Positions 1-9,037 of a DNA stretch of 64,000 nucleotides are shown in pieces (the first letter of the stretch is position 1; every line of letters starts with the position of its first letter). Below the pieces are notes generated by a model that saw only the letters and a program-made list of their open reading frames with translations, was not told the origin of the DNA and did not search any database. The stretch comes from Plantimonas leprariae (GTDB taxonomy: Bacteria > Pseudomonadota > Alphaproteobacteria > Rhizobiales > Rhizobiaceae): positions 31,672 through 95,671 of the forward strand of contig NZ_VZDO01000019.1 of the NCBI RefSeq assembly GCF_008802405.1, in the 5' to 3' direction. The position numbers and the translations under genes were made by a program.

Positions 1-480
1 CTCGACGTCGCCTTCTCGAACAGCGGGATCGCGGCGGCGCGGCCGGGCTACGAGGCGCTGCCGCCCTTCGACCTCGCCGCCGATCTCACCGTCGCGGGCG
101 CGGCCGGCTGGATGGCCGGCGAGCGGCCGGGGAACACCTTCGGCGAAGCGCTGCGCGGCCGCTCGGGCACGCTCCGCTCGCTGGCGCTGCGTTCCAGCGC
201 GCCGGGCAACCCCGCCGCCGAACTGTCGGGGCCGTTCGCCGTCGACCGGGAAGGCCGCGTTTCTGGCCGCTTCAGGGTGGCGATGAGCGATCCGGCCGCG
301 ATCGCCGACCTTGCCGGGCGCTTCGTGCCGGAGTTCGGGGGGCTCGCCGGCACGCTCGCTTCCGGCATCGGCATGGTGGGCCGGCAGGAGAACGGGCAGA
401 CGGTGATCGAGATCGACGTCAAGCGCGGCAAGGCCTCGCTCGGCTTCATCCCGCTCGGGCGCATCCCGCCGCTCGAGTGA
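1..480 (+). CDS. DUF2125 family protein, C-terminal part
   Basis: The reading frame is open from the first base of the window and stops at 478-480, so this is the last 159 residues of a longer protein whose start lies outside. The ending, with a glycine- and hydrophobic-rich 'LGFIPLGRIPPLE', resembles the C-terminus of DUF2125 proteins. These are predicted envelope proteins of unknown function that often sit beside tyrA in Rhizobiales. The next gene converges on it after only 3 bases. The family name rests on the tail motif and gene order; no function is claimed. Confidence 0.6.
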   Translation, partial: LDVAFSNSGIAAARPGYEALPPFDLAADLTVAGAAGWMAGERPGNTFGEALRGRSGTLRSLALRSSAPGNPAAELSGPFAVDREGRVSGRFRVAMSDPAAIADLAGRFVPEFGGLAGTLASGIGMVGRQENGQTVIEIDVKRGKASLGFIPLGRIPPLE

Positions 481-483
481 GGT

Positions 484-1407
484 TCAGCGCGACTGCGGCG
501 TGCGCCCGAAGTTCGGAGCTGCCGTGTCCTGGCCGGCCTCGACGATGGAGCGGCGGATGGCACGGGTGCGGGTGAAGAGGTCGAACAGCATATCGCCGTC
601 GCCCCAGCGGATCGCGCGCTGCAGCGAGGCGAGATCCTCCGAGAACCGCCCGAGCATCTCCAGCACCGCCTCGCGGTTGGTCAGGAAGACGTCGCGCCAC
701 ATCGTCGGGTCGGAGGCCGCGATGCGGGTGAAGTCGCGGAAGCCCGAGGCGGAGAACTTGATGACCTCCTGCTGCGTCACGGTCTCGAGGTCCGCCGCCG
801 TGCCGACGATGTTGTAGGCGATGAGGTGGGGCAGGTGGGAGACGATCGCGAGCACGAGGTCGTGGTGCTCCACGGACATTCGTTCGACGCGTGCGCCGAA
901 GGCTCGCCAGAGCGCGGCGAGACGCTCGCTTGCCTCCTCCGACGTTTCCTCCAAGGGCGTCAGGATCGTCCAGCGGTTCTCGAAGAGTTCGAGAAAGCCG
1001 GAATCGGGACCTGAGTTCTCGGTGCCCGCAAGCGGGTGTGCGGGCACGAATTGCGCATGCTTCGGCACATGCGGACGCATCGCCGCGATTACCGCGCCCT
1101 TTACCGAACCGACGTCGGAAACGATCGCGCCGGGTTTCAACGCGTGGGCGATCGATTGCATCACCGGACCCGAGGCGCCGACGGGGACCGAAAGAATGAC
1201 GAGATCGGCGTTCCGTACCGCGTCCGCCGGGTCGGAATGATAGCTCGTGCCGAGCTCCAACTCCTCGGCGCGCCTCAGCGTGTCCTCGCCACGCGTCGAG
1301 ATGGCGACGTGGGCCGCAAGGCCCCGCTCGCGGATATTGATGGCGATCGACGAGCCGATATGCCCGATGCCGATCAACGCGACCTTCTCGAAGAGGGGCT
1401 CGGTCAT
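484..1407 (-). CDS. tyrA: Prephenate/arogenate dehydrogenase
   Basis: This 307-residue protein performs the NAD(P)-dependent oxidative decarboxylation of prephenate or arogenate on the way to tyrosine. The N-terminus carries the nucleotide-binding motif GIGHIGSS near residue 12. The family signatures 'SDVGSVK' and '[13 protein letters not shown]' follow mid-protein, with an all-helical C-terminal dimerisation domain after them. The start is the ATG at 1407. It shares an ATGA overlap with the stop of the upstream hisC, which suggests translational coupling. It is the last gene of a chorismate mutase-hisC-tyrA operon, so the cluster runs from chorismate towards tyrosine. Which substrate, prephenate or arogenate, is preferred cannot be read from the sequence. 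Confidence 0.93.
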   Translation of the reverse strand: MTEPLFEKVALIGIGHIGSSIAINIRERGLAAHVAISTRGEDTLRRAEELELGTSYHSDPADAVRNADLVILSVPVGASGPVMQSIAHALKPGAIVSDVGSVKGAVIAAMRPHVPKHAQFVPAHPLAGTENSGPDSGFLELFENRWTILTPLEETSEEASERLAALWRAFGARVERMSVEHHDLVLAIVSHLPHLIAYNIVGTAADLETVTQQEVIKFSASGFRDFTRIAASDPTMWRDVFLTNREAVLEMLGRFSEDLASLQRAIRWGDGDMLFDLFTRTRAIRRSIVEAGQDTAAPNFGRTPQSR

Positions 1408-2507
1408 GCCGCCAGGAACTCCTTCAGCGCCGCGACGACGCCGCGATTGGCCTCTTCCGATCCGATCGTCATCCGCAGCGCGTTCGGCAGGCCGTAGGAC
1501 GAGACGCGGCGGAGGATGTAGCCCCGCGCCGTCAGGAAGGCGTCGGCGTCGGCCGCCGTCCGGCCGGCGGCTTCCGGGAAGTGGATCAGCACGAAGTTCG
1601 CGACGCTCGGCGCGACGTCGAGCCCGAGCGCGCGGATTTCGGCGCTCACCCGCTCCAGCCACTCGGCATTGTGCGCCACCGCCTTCGCCACGTGCTCGCG
1701 GTCGCGGATCGCCGCCGCGCCCGCCACCATCGCGGCGAAGTTGATGTTGAAGGGCGGGCGGATGCGCTCCACCGCGTCGACGATCGCCTCCGGCGCATAC
1801 ATCCAACCGATCCGGAGCGACGCCAGGCCGTAGATCTTCGACATCGTGCGGGTCATCACGACGTTGCCGCTGCCGGACACGAGTTCCATGCCGGACTCGT
1901 AGTCGTTGCGGCGCACGTATTCCGCATAGGCGGCGTCGAGGACGAGGAGGACGTGCCCCGGCAGCCCGGCATGGAGACGGCGAACCTCGTCGAAGGGCAG
2001 GTAGGTGCCGGTCGGGTTGTTCGGATTGGCGAGGAAGACGATCCTCGTCCTCGGGCTAACGGCCGCCAGCATCCGGTCGACGTCGGCGCGGAGGTCGGTT
2101 TCCGGCACGACCACCGGCGTCGCGCCGTTCGAGCGCGTGTAGATCTCGTAGATCGAGAAGGCGTGTTCCGTGTAGATCGCCTCGTCGCCGTCCGCGAGAT
2201 AGGCGGCGCAGAGGAACTGCAGCAACTCGCCCGAGCCGTTGCCGCACAGGATGTTGCGCGGGTTCAGACCGTGCACCTCGGCGATCGCCTCGCGCAGCAG
2301 GGTGGACTGCCCGTCCGGATAGATCTCCAGCCTGTCGGCAAGGCCCGCCAGCGCCTCCCGCACGCGCGGCGAAGGGCCGAGCGGCGTCTCGTTGGCCGAA
2401 AGCTTGTGGAGCCTGACGCCGGCCGGCGCCTTGGACTTGCCCGGCACGTAGGCCGCGATGTCCAGGATGCCCTTGCGCGGAACGGGCCGGCTCGCCGCGG
2501 TCGACAT
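1404..2507 (-). CDS. hisC: Histidinol-phosphate / aromatic aminotransferase
   Basis: This is a 367-residue class I/II PLP aminotransferase of the HisC family. Visible marks are '[10 protein letters not shown]' near the N-terminus, '[11 protein letters not shown]' mid-protein and the PLP-lysine region '[15 protein letters not shown]'. The ATG at 2507 fits the family length; upstream in-frame sequence is open but not conserved. Its position between chorismate mutase and tyrA suggests that it transaminates an aromatic intermediate (prephenate, or phenylpyruvate-type acids) rather than, or in addition to, histidinol phosphate. That is an inference from context. It overlaps tyrA by four bases. Confidence 0.9.
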   Translation of the reverse strand: MSTAASRPVPRKGILDIAAYVPGKSKAPAGVRLHKLSANETPLGPSPRVREALAGLADRLEIYPDGQSTLLREAIAEVHGLNPRNILCGNGSGELLQFLCAAYLADGDEAIYTEHAFSIYEIYTRSNGATPVVVPETDLRADVDRMLAAVSPRTRIVFLANPNNPTGTYLPFDEVRRLHAGLPGHVLLVLDAAYAEYVRRNDYESGMELVSGSGNVVMTRTMSKIYGLASLRIGWMYAPEAIVDAVERIRPPFNINFAAMVAGAAAIRDREHVAKAVAHNAEWLERVSAEIRALGLDVAPSVANFVLIHFPEAAGRTAADADAFLTARGYILRRVSSYGLPNALRMTIGSEEANRGVVAALKEFLAA

Positions 2508-2536
2508 GGCGGAAATTCCCGAAAAGAAAGGGCGGA

Positions 2537-3298
2537 TCAGCCGTCCACCCGGAGCGGTGCCGCATAGCCGCCGACCGCGCGGATGTCGAGACCGGCGTCT
2601 TCCAGCAGCGCCGCGTCGCGCGCCGCGACGAGGATGGAGCCGTTCGCGCTCGCCAGCGTCTCGACGCCCGGAAGCTCGGCTGGGACCTTGCCGCGGACGG
2701 CGTAGCAGCCGACCTCGAACGGCACCGGATCGGCGAGCGGCGGAGCCAGCACCAGCGCGCGCACCCGGTTTCCCGAGCGCTGGAGGAACGGCAGCCGCGC
2801 CACGACCTGCGCCTGTTCGAGGCCGTTCCACCAGGCGGTCGCCGCACGGTCGAGGAGCACGAGGCCGAGCTTGTCGGTGCCGCCATCCTCCAGCCACGAA
2901 ACCACGTCCGCCGCTCTGTTCTCGACTTTCAGCGGCACGGTGAAGCCGAAGGTGAAGCGCGCCGTCTCGACCGCCCCGACCGGATCGCCGTCGGCGCCGA
3001 CCGACACGGTGAAGGGGGCCTGCAGCGCGGTGAAGGTCGAGATGATCTCGCGCCAGAGATGCTCCACGGCGCCGAGCGGCAGGTTGCCGGTGTGGCGGGC
3101 GGCGAGCCGCCGCATCATGTCGGCCTCGCGCCCCGGCCGGAAGGCCGCGCCGCTCTTCGCGGTACCCTTCACCTCGATCAGCTCGTCGATCACGGTGGCG
3201 CGCTGGATCAGGAGGCGGTGGACGGACTCGTCGATCGCGTCGATCATGGCGCGCAGCTCGCCGAGCCGATGCGGGTCGCCCCCCTTCGCTTCCGTCAT
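2537..3298 (-). CDS. Chorismate mutase, AroQ type
   Basis: This 253-residue protein begins with an AroQ-type helical chorismate mutase domain: '[19 protein letters not shown]' then '[13 protein letters not shown]', with '[12 protein letters not shown]' carrying the second conserved arginine. The mutase domain normally ends near residue 95. The remaining 150 residues form a C-terminal extension seen in Rhizobiales homologues and of unclear role. I see no clear prephenate dehydratase motif there. A good ribosome site (GGAGAGG) precedes the ATG at 3298. It is the first gene of the operon leading to hisC and tyrA and is transcribed away from metX. Confidence 0.85.
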   Translation of the reverse strand: MTEAKGGDPHRLGELRAMIDAIDESVHRLLIQRATVIDELIEVKGTAKSGAAFRPGREADMMRRLAARHTGNLPLGAVEHLWREIISTFTALQAPFTVSVGADGDPVGAVETARFTFGFTVPLKVENRAADVVSWLEDGGTDKLGLVLLDRAATAWWNGLEQAQVVARLPFLQRSGNRVRALVLAPPLADPVPFEVGCYAVRGKVPAELPGVETLASANGSILVAARDAALLEDAGLDIRAVGGYAAPLRVDG

Positions 3299-3430
3299 GG
3301 CGCTGCCCTCTCCTGTCTGCCGGACGCTGTAAAGGCTGGAGAGTGCCATGCAAAGGGTGGGCCGGCTTGCATTGGGGCCGCGCTCGTGATGTCTGGCCGC
3401 CACACCGACGAAAGCTCAAGCACCACCGCC

Positions 3431-4615
3431 ATGACCATCCAGGTCGCCGCCCGCATCGAGGACATCGAGGACGCCGCCGCGCGGGAAGCCCGCGCGCCCT
3501 CCAGCCTCGTCATGCGCTTTTCCGCCGACGAGCCGCTGCGGCTCGACGCCGGCCGGGAGCTCGCGCCGTTCCAGATCGCCTACACGACGGCGGGCGAGCT
3601 GAACGCCGCGAAGTCGAACGCCATTCTGGTCTGCCATGCCCTCACGGGCGACCAGTACGTGGCATCCCGCAACCCGGTCACCGGCAAGCCCGGCTGGTGG
3701 GAAACCTTGGTCGGGCCGGGCAAGCCGATCAACACGCGGAAATATTTCGTCGTCTGCTCCGACGTCGTCGGCGGCTGCATGGGCTCGACGGGGCCCGCCG
3801 CGATCGATCCCGCGACGGGCGAGCCCTACGGCATCACGCTGCCCGTCCTCACCATCCGCGACATGGTGCGGGCGCAGGCGATGCTGATCGACCGGCTCGG
3901 CATCGACACGCTCTTCGCCGTGGTCGGCGGTTCGATGGGCGGCATGCAGGTGCTCGAATGGGCGGTCAGCTACCCGACCCGTGTCTTCGCGGCGCTGCCG
4001 ATCGCGACCGGCGCGCGCCATTCCTCGCAGAACATCGCCTTCCACGAGGTCGGGCGGCAGGCCGTCGTCGCCGATCCCGAATGGCGCGGCGGGCGCTACA
4101 TCCTCGAAGGGTCGCGGCCGCACAAGGGCCTCGCCGTCGCCCGGATGGCGGCGCACGTCACCTACCTTTCGGAAGCCGCGCTCGCCCGCAAGTTCGGCCG
4201 CAACCTCCAAGACCGCGAGGCGCTCGGCTTCGGCTTCGACGCGGATTTCCAGATCGAGAGCTACCTCCGCCACCAGGGCATGACCTTCGTCGACCGCTTC
4301 GACGCGAACTCCTACCTCTACCTCACCCGCGCCATGGACTATTTCGACATCGCGGCCGACTACGGCGGGCGGCTGGCCGACGCGTTCCGCGGCTCGCGGA
4401 CCCGCTTCTGCCTGGTGTCCTTCACCTCCGACTGGCTGTTCCCGACCGGGGAAAGCCGCGCCGTCGTCCACGCGCTGAACGCGGTCGCGGCTTCCGTCTC
4501 GTTCGTCGAGGTGGAGACGGATCGCGGCCACGACGCCTTCCTGCTCGACGAGCCGGTGATGTTCGACGCGATCCGGGGTTTCGTCTCCTCGGCCGCCCGG
4601 GCAAGGGGGCTGTGA
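3431..4615 (+). CDS. metX: Homoserine O-acetyltransferase
   Basis: MetX moves an acetyl group from acetyl-CoA to homoserine, the first committed step of methionine synthesis. The alpha/beta-hydrolase fold is clear: nucleophile serine in '[12 protein letters not shown]', aspartate in 'SDWLFPT' and histidine in '[10 protein letters not shown]'. The motifs '[13 protein letters not shown]' and 'GCMGSTGPA' are also typical. From the ATG at 3431 it has 394 residues, matching rhizobial homologues. An in-frame ATG at 3389 would add 14 residues and cannot be excluded. metW follows after four bases, the usual metXW arrangement in alphaproteobacteria. Confidence 0.95.
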   Translation: MTIQVAARIEDIEDAAAREARAPSSLVMRFSADEPLRLDAGRELAPFQIAYTTAGELNAAKSNAILVCHALTGDQYVASRNPVTGKPGWWETLVGPGKPINTRKYFVVCSDVVGGCMGSTGPAAIDPATGEPYGITLPVLTIRDMVRAQAMLIDRLGIDTLFAVVGGSMGGMQVLEWAVSYPTRVFAALPIATGARHSSQNIAFHEVGRQAVVADPEWRGGRYILEGSRPHKGLAVARMAAHVTYLSEAALARKFGRNLQDREALGFGFDADFQIESYLRHQGMTFVDRFDANSYLYLTRAMDYFDIAADYGGRLADAFRGSRTRFCLVSFTSDWLFPTGESRAVVHALNAVAASVSFVEVETDRGHDAFLLDEPVMFDAIRGFVSSAARARGL

Positions 4616-4619
4616 GGCG

Positions 4620-5282
4620 ATGACCGACACGCTCATCGCCACCGCGCCCGTTCCGACCACCGCGACGGTGGAGGAACCGGCGGGCGGTCGCGTCGACCTC
4701 CAGGTCATCGCCGATCTCGTCGCGCAGGGCAGCCGCGTCCTCGACGTCGGCTGCGGCGACGGGGCGCTGCTCGCGATGCTGCGCGACAAGCGGCAGGTCG
4801 ACGGGCGCGGCATCGAACTGAGCCAGGCCGGCGTCAACGAATGCGTCGCGCGCGGCCTGTCGGTGATCCAGGGCGATGCCGACCGCGACCTCGTCCACTA
4901 CCCGGACGGCGCCTTCGACTACGTGATCCTGTCGCAGACGATCCAGGCGACGCGCGAGCCGAAGACCGTGCTCGCCGAACTCCTGCGCATCGGCGAGCGG
5001 GCGATCGTCTCGTTCCCGAACTTCGGGCACTGGACGATCCGGCTGCAGCTCGGCCTCCACGGGCGCATGCCGGTGACGCGGAACATCTCCTACGCCTGGT
5101 ACGAGACGCCGAACATCCACTTCTGCACGATCCGCGACTTCGTCGCGCTCGCCGGGGAGCTCGGGGCGCGGATCGAGACTTCGGTCGCGCTCGACGCGGA
5201 AGGGGGGCGGCTCGGCCGCAAGCTCCCCTGGGGCCTCTGGAACCTCTTCGGCCAGCAGGGCGTCTTCGTGCTCAGCCGGTGA
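4620..5282 (+). CDS. metW: Methionine biosynthesis protein MetW
   Basis: This 220-residue protein has a methyltransferase fold, with the SAM-binding motif 'VLDVGCGDGALL' near residue 41. Family marks 'SQTIQATREP' and 'VSFPNFGHW' are present. MetW works with MetX in methionine synthesis in many proteobacteria, and its presence is a hallmark of the metXW pair. The ATG at 4620 lies four bases behind the metX stop, so the two are surely co-transcribed. Its exact biochemical role is still less clear than that of MetX. Confidence 0.93.
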   Translation: MTDTLIATAPVPTTATVEEPAGGRVDLQVIADLVAQGSRVLDVGCGDGALLAMLRDKRQVDGRGIELSQAGVNECVARGLSVIQGDADRDLVHYPDGAFDYVILSQTIQATREPKTVLAELLRIGERAIVSFPNFGHWTIRLQLGLHGRMPVTRNISYAWYETPNIHFCTIRDFVALAGELGARIETSVALDAEGGRLGRKLPWGLWNLFGQQGVFVLSR

Positions 5283-5289
5283 GCGCGCC

Positions 5290-6270
5290 CTACAGGTTCA
5301 CCGTCTGCATGCCGGCATCCGCGTAGCGCTGGCCGGTCGCCACGTCCTTCGGGAAGGCGGCGTCGAGTTCCTCAAGGTCGGCCGCCGAGAGCGTGAGGCC
5401 GACGCCCTCGACGTTCTCCTCCAGGTAGCGGACGCGCTTGGTGCCGGGGATCGGCACGATGTCTTGTCCTTGCGCCAGCACCCAGGCGAGCGCCACCTGC
5501 GCCGCCGTGGCGTCGTGCTGCCTCGCCACCGCATTCACCGCGTCGACCAGCTTCAGGTTCTTCGCGAAGTTCGCTTCCGAGAAGCGCGGCGCGTTGCGGC
5601 GGAAGTCGTCCGCGGCGAGGTCGTCGCGCGACTTGATCTGCCCCGTCAGGAAGCCGCGTCCGAGCGGCGAATAGGGCACGAAGCCGATGCTCAAGCTTCG
5701 GCAGAGCCCGAGGAGTTCCTCCTCCGGCTCGCGGCTCCAGAGCGAGTATTCCGTCTGCAGCGCCGCGATCGGATGCTCCTTCACGGCGCGGCGGATCGTG
5801 GCGGGGCCGGCCTCCGACAGGCCGAGATGCATCACCTTGCCGGCGCGGACCAGTTCCCCCATCGCGCCGACGGTCTCCTCGATCGGAACATTCGGGTCGA
5901 CGCGGTGCTGGTAGTAGAGGTCGATGTGATCGACCCCGAGGCGTTTCAGCGAGGCGTCGCAGGCCTGACGCACGTAGTCCGGCCGGCCGCTGATCCCGAG
6001 TCGCTCGCCCTTCGGTCCGCGGACGTTGCCGAACTTCGTCGCCAGCACCACGCCGTCGCGGCGGTCGCGGATGGCCTTCCCGACGAGTTCCTCGTTCTTC
6101 CCGACGCCGTACATGTCGGCCGTATCGAGGAAGTCGACGCCGAGATCGAGGGCGCGGTGGATGACGCCGATCGATTCCCGCTCGTCACCCGCGCCGTAGA
6201 ACTCCGACATGCCCATGCAGCCGAGCCCGACCGCCGAGACGGAAAGGTCGCCGAGTTTGCGCGTGTCCAT
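5290..6270 (-). CDS. Aldo/keto reductase
   Basis: This 326-residue NAD(P)H-dependent aldo/keto reductase has the barrel fold. The N-terminal '[12 protein letters not shown]' is typical of the AKR13-like group. Catalytic tetrad residues can be placed at 'FLDTADMYG' (Asp, Tyr), 'VLATKFG' (Lys) and 'YYQHRVD' (His). The cofactor loop '[14 protein letters not shown]' lies near the C-terminus. The natural substrate is unknown. It converges with metW (7-base gap) and is probably monocistronic. Two further aldo/keto reductases of other subgroups occur in this window (from 54404 and 59363). Confidence 0.92.
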   Translation of the reverse strand: MDTRKLGDLSVSAVGLGCMGMSEFYGAGDERESIGVIHRALDLGVDFLDTADMYGVGKNEELVGKAIRDRRDGVVLATKFGNVRGPKGERLGISGRPDYVRQACDASLKRLGVDHIDLYYQHRVDPNVPIEETVGAMGELVRAGKVMHLGLSEAGPATIRRAVKEHPIAALQTEYSLWSREPEEELLGLCRSLSIGFVPYSPLGRGFLTGQIKSRDDLAADDFRRNAPRFSEANFAKNLKLVDAVNAVARQHDATAAQVALAWVLAQGQDIVPIPGTKRVRYLEENVEGVGLTLSAADLEELDAAFPKDVATGQRYADAGMQTVNL

Positions 6271-6321
6271 GGCATCACCCCTTCGTTGAGGCGCGGTGAC
6301 CTAGGGCACGGCGGCGCTTCG

Positions 6322-7089
6322 TCAGCGGCTGTAACCGGCGCCCTGCGGCACGAGCACCGGCCGGACCAGGCGTCGCCGCTCGCGCCGGGCGTTGGCGACG
6401 GGGATGCCGCGATAGACCTGCTTCGTCGCGTCGACGATGGTGACGCCGGCGAAGAGCGGCCAGGCCCGCCGGCCGAAACCCTCCAGCCCCGCCGCGAAGC
6501 CGAGCAGCGAGCGCCGGCGGAACGGCGGGAAGTGCAGCGCCTCGGTCGCCCTGACCGGCGTGAACAACGCCTCGCGCAGGAGCCGCGCGAGCTGGCCGCG
6601 CGACCAGGGACGCCCGGAGCCGAAGGGCGTGTGGTCGAACCTCGTCCAGACGCCGCGCCGGTTCGGCACGACGACGACGACATGGCCGCCGGGCGCGAGC
6701 ACGCGCCAGATCTCGCTGAGGAACTCCGGCGGGCTTTCGGCGAATTCCAGCGCATGGACGACGAGCACCCGGTCGACGGACGCGTCGCCGAGCGGCAGTT
6801 CCTCGATGTTCACCAATGCGGTCTGGGAAGGGCCGCCGAGCGGCCAGGGGATCGCGCCCTGCGCCGCCGGCATCAGTGCCACGGCGCGCTCGCAGTCCGG
6901 CCCGAAGCGGTCGAGGAACGGCACCGCGTAGCCGATGCCGACCAGCCGCTCCTCGCGGATCGGGTGCCAGAGCGGCGTCAGCGCGGCGGTGATGGCGCGC
7001 TCCGCGGCGACCCCCAGGCGCGAATCGTAGAACTCACGCAGCTCCAGGATGTCGGCATTGAGGTTCAGCGGCGCGGTCGGTCCGCTCAT
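6322..7089 (-). CDS. Class I SAM-dependent methyltransferase
   Basis: This 255-residue predicted methyltransferase has a type-11 core: 'LPLGDASVDRVLVVHALEF' and 'EIWRVLAPGGHVVVVVPNRRG' are the post-I and motif IV/V regions. The canonical glycine-rich motif I is weak ('LVGIGYAVPFLDRFG'). The C-terminal third is basic and may bind a charged partner. The gene is divergent from gloB, an arrangement common in Rhizobiales. The substrate is not known. The ATG at 7089 gives a normal family length. Confidence 0.8.
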   Translation of the reverse strand: MSGPTAPLNLNADILELREFYDSRLGVAAERAITAALTPLWHPIREERLVGIGYAVPFLDRFGPDCERAVALMPAAQGAIPWPLGGPSQTALVNIEELPLGDASVDRVLVVHALEFAESPPEFLSEIWRVLAPGGHVVVVVPNRRGVWTRFDHTPFGSGRPWSRGQLARLLREALFTPVRATEALHFPPFRRRSLLGFAAGLEGFGRRAWPLFAGVTIVDATKQVYRGIPVANARRERRRLVRPVLVPQGAGYSR

Positions 7090-7178
7090 GCGGCGCCCGC
7101 GGAACGGGGCCGGGTTCGATTCGCGGCTTCGCGCGCTAGGTTGGCGTTTCGCATCGCCATCGTCATGCCGGATCCGCC

Positions 7179-7949
7179 ATGCCCCGCGCCATCGTCCGCC
7201 AGTTTCCTTGCCGAAGCGACAATTTCGGCGTTTTGGTCCATGATCCGGCGAGCGGCAAGACCTTGTCGATCGACGCGCCGGAAGAGCGGCCGATCCTCGA
7301 CGCGCTGGAGCGCGAGGGCTGGCGGCTCGACACGATTCTCACGACCCACCACCACGCCGACCATGTCGAGGCGAACGGGGCGTTGAAAGCCCGGTTCGGC
7401 TGCGAGATCGTCGGGCCGGCGAAGGAGCGCGCGAAGATCCCCGGCATCGACCGGACGGTGTCGGGCGGCGACCGGTTCCGGATCGGCGAATTCGCCATCG
7501 AGGTCATCGACACGCCCGGCCACACGCTCGGGCACGTGTCCTACTTCCTGCCGGATGAGAAGCTCCTCTTCGCCGCCGACACGCTGTTCTCGCTCGGTTG
7601 CGGCCGCCTGTTCGAGGGCGATCCGGCGACGATGTGGGCCTCCCTGCTTCGCCTCCGGGAACTGCCCGACGACACGATGCTGCATTGCGGCCACGAATAC
7701 ACCGCGACCAACGCCAGATTCGCCGTGGACGTCGACCCCGGCAACCCGGCGCTCCGCAACCGCGCCCTGGAAGTGGAGCGGCTGCGCGTCGCGCGCGAGG
7801 CGACGCTGCCCGTCCAGCTCGGCCAGGAGAAGCTGACGAACCCGTTCCTGCGCGCCGACAATCCCGAGCTCCAGGCCGAGATGGGGATGAGCGGCGCCGA
7901 TCCGGTGGAGGTGTTCCGCACTTTGCGCGAAAGGCGGAACGGTTACTGA
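7179..7949 (+). CDS. gloB: Hydroxyacylglutathione hydrolase (glyoxalase II)
   Basis: GloB hydrolyses S-lactoylglutathione to lactate and glutathione, the second step of methylglyoxal detoxification. The 256-residue protein has the metallo-beta-lactamase motif 'THHHADH' around residue 57, further metal ligands in 'DTPGHTLGH' and 'FAADTLFS', and the substrate-binding 'CGHEYT' segment. These are all family signatures. The stop codon overlaps the start of the following cupin gene (TGATG), so the two are translated from one message. Confidence 0.95.
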   Translation: MPRAIVRQFPCRSDNFGVLVHDPASGKTLSIDAPEERPILDALEREGWRLDTILTTHHHADHVEANGALKARFGCEIVGPAKERAKIPGIDRTVSGGDRFRIGEFAIEVIDTPGHTLGHVSYFLPDEKLLFAADTLFSLGCGRLFEGDPATMWASLLRLRELPDDTMLHCGHEYTATNARFAVDVDPGNPALRNRALEVERLRVAREATLPVQLGQEKLTNPFLRADNPELQAEMGMSGADPVEVFRTLRERRNGY

Positions 7950-8410
7950 TGGCGGCGGATGCGCAAGGCCTTATCCGGCAACTCGGCCTTCAGCGTCACC
8001 CGGAGGGCGGCTGGTATCGCGAGACCTTCCGCGACGAGAACGCCGATAGCGACGGCCGGGCGTTCTCGACCGCGATCTATTATCTGCTGGAGGCCGGCGA
8101 CACATCGGAATGGCACCGCGTCACCGACGCGGCGGAGGTCTGGCACTGGTATGCCGGCGCGCCGCTGGTAATCACCGTCTCGCCGAACGGGCACGACGCG
8201 TCGGCGCGCCACCTGGGGCCGGACGTGGCGCACGGGCAGCACCCGCAGTTCGTGGTGCCGGCCGGCTGGTGGCAGACGGCGACGAGCCTCGGCGCCTTCA
8301 CCCTCGTCGGCTGCACGGTGGCGCCGGCCTTCCGCTTCGAGAGCTTCGAGATGGCCCCACCCGACTGGCGCCCGACGCCGCGCCCGCCCGAAGGCCGCTC
8401 GCAATCTTGA
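7949..8410 (+). CDS. Cupin domain protein, DUF985 family
   Basis: This is a 153-residue single-cupin protein of the DUF985 type. 'LGLQRHPEGGWYRETFR' at the N-terminus, 'SEWHRVTDAAEVWHWYAG' and 'VPAGWWQTA' are the family marks. Histidines in the WHR and VWHW segments sit where cupins hold metal or ligand. The start ATG overlaps the gloB stop. The biochemical function is not established. Linkage to gloB hints at small-molecule detoxification or sugar chemistry, but that is only inference. Confidence 0.85.
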   Translation: MAADAQGLIRQLGLQRHPEGGWYRETFRDENADSDGRAFSTAIYYLLEAGDTSEWHRVTDAAEVWHWYAGAPLVITVSPNGHDASARHLGPDVAHGQHPQFVVPAGWWQTATSLGAFTLVGCTVAPAFRFESFEMAPPDWRPTPRPPEGRSQS

Positions 8411-8435
8411 CGTCCGAGAGGCTGCATCCGATTGT
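8407..8435 (+). promoter_or_regulatory. Candidate promoter of higBA
   Basis: TTGACG at 8407-8412 and GATTGT at 8430-8435 are separated by 17 bases, just before higB. The -35 overlaps the cupin stop codon. The match at -10 is poor, so this is tentative. The following bases TTGT...ACAA (8432-8457) form a loose inverted repeat that could bind HigA. Confidence 0.3.
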
Positions 8436-8459
8436 AACGACCGACGTGACGACAACCGG

Positions 8460-8741
8460 ATGATCGTCGGATTTCGAGACGCCGAGACCGAACTCGTCTG
8501 GTCGGGTCGTCGAAGCAGAAAGCTGCCGTCCGACATTCAAACCGTCGCTCTGCGGAAACTTCGGATGATCAACGCCGCCAGGAGATTGCAGGATCTGGCG
8601 GTACCTCCGAACAACCGGCTGGAAGCGCTGAAGGGTGATCGTGCAGGCGAGTACAGCATCCGCGTCAACCGGCAATGGCGCATCTGCTTCGTTTGGACGG
8701 AAGGAGGAGCGGCCGATGTCGGTATCGTCGACTATCACTGA
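8460..8741 (+). CDS. higB: HigB-type toxin (RelE/ParE superfamily)
   Basis: This 93-residue basic protein has the HigB layout: N-terminal 'MIVGFRDAETELVWSG', a helical 'LRKLRMINAARRLQDL', then 'PPNNRLEALKGDRAGEYSIRVNRQWRICFVW' and the terminal 'VGIVDYH'. The last two are the ribosome-dependent mRNA interferase signature (basic and aromatic residues, C-terminal Asp-Tyr-His). It precedes its antitoxin and overlaps it by 26 bases, the toxin-first order typical of HigBA. By family it would cleave mRNA in the ribosomal A site when free. Confidence 0.88.
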   Translation: MIVGFRDAETELVWSGRRSRKLPSDIQTVALRKLRMINAARRLQDLAVPPNNRLEALKGDRAGEYSIRVNRQWRICFVWTEGGAADVGIVDYH

Positions 8742-9036
8742 CGAGCTTCTGCAAAATCCGAGCCCGGGCGAGATTCTCGTCGAGGAATTTCTGGAGCCCT
8801 TAAAGCTCGGCCGAGACGCGCTCGCACGGGCGACCGGCATTTCGCTGCGTCGGATCAACGAGATCGCGGCGGGGAAGCGTGCGATCACGGCGGACACCGA
8901 CTTGCGTCTCGCCCGCTACTTCGGGCTTTCGGACGGGTTCTGGCTCGGCCTGCAGGCGGAACACGACCTTTTGGATCGGCGACGTCTCATCGAGAAGGAG
9001 CTTGCGGCGATCGAGCCTATCGGACGAGCGGCCTGA
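8716..9036 (+). CDS. higA: HigA-type antitoxin, XRE family
   Basis: This 106-residue antitoxin starts at the ATG at 8716, inside the end of higB. A very strong ribosome site (AAGGAGG at 8701-8707) favours ample antitoxin synthesis. The sequence 'PSPGEILVEEFLEPLKLGRDALARATGISLRRINEIAAGKRAITADTDLRLARYFG' is the classical HigA helix-turn-helix, followed by 'FWLGLQAEHDL'. HigA binds HigB and represses its own promoter. The stop lies one base from the stop of the converging transporter gene. Apparent longer frames downstream are shadows of that gene. Confidence 0.9.
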   Translation: MSVSSTITDELLQNPSPGEILVEEFLEPLKLGRDALARATGISLRRINEIAAGKRAITADTDLRLARYFGLSDGFWLGLQAEHDLLDRRRLIEKELAAIEPIGRAA

Positions 9037-9037
9037 C

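Noticed and set aside
3341..3431. Possible SAM-II riboswitch before metX
   Set aside because: The stretch CCGGCTTGCA and an ATGCAA/TTGCAT repeat (3348-3372) recall SAM-II elements, which often precede metX in alphaproteobacteria. The GTGGTGATTTG and GCTAAA parts and the closing CCAC arm are missing, so the fold cannot be supported.
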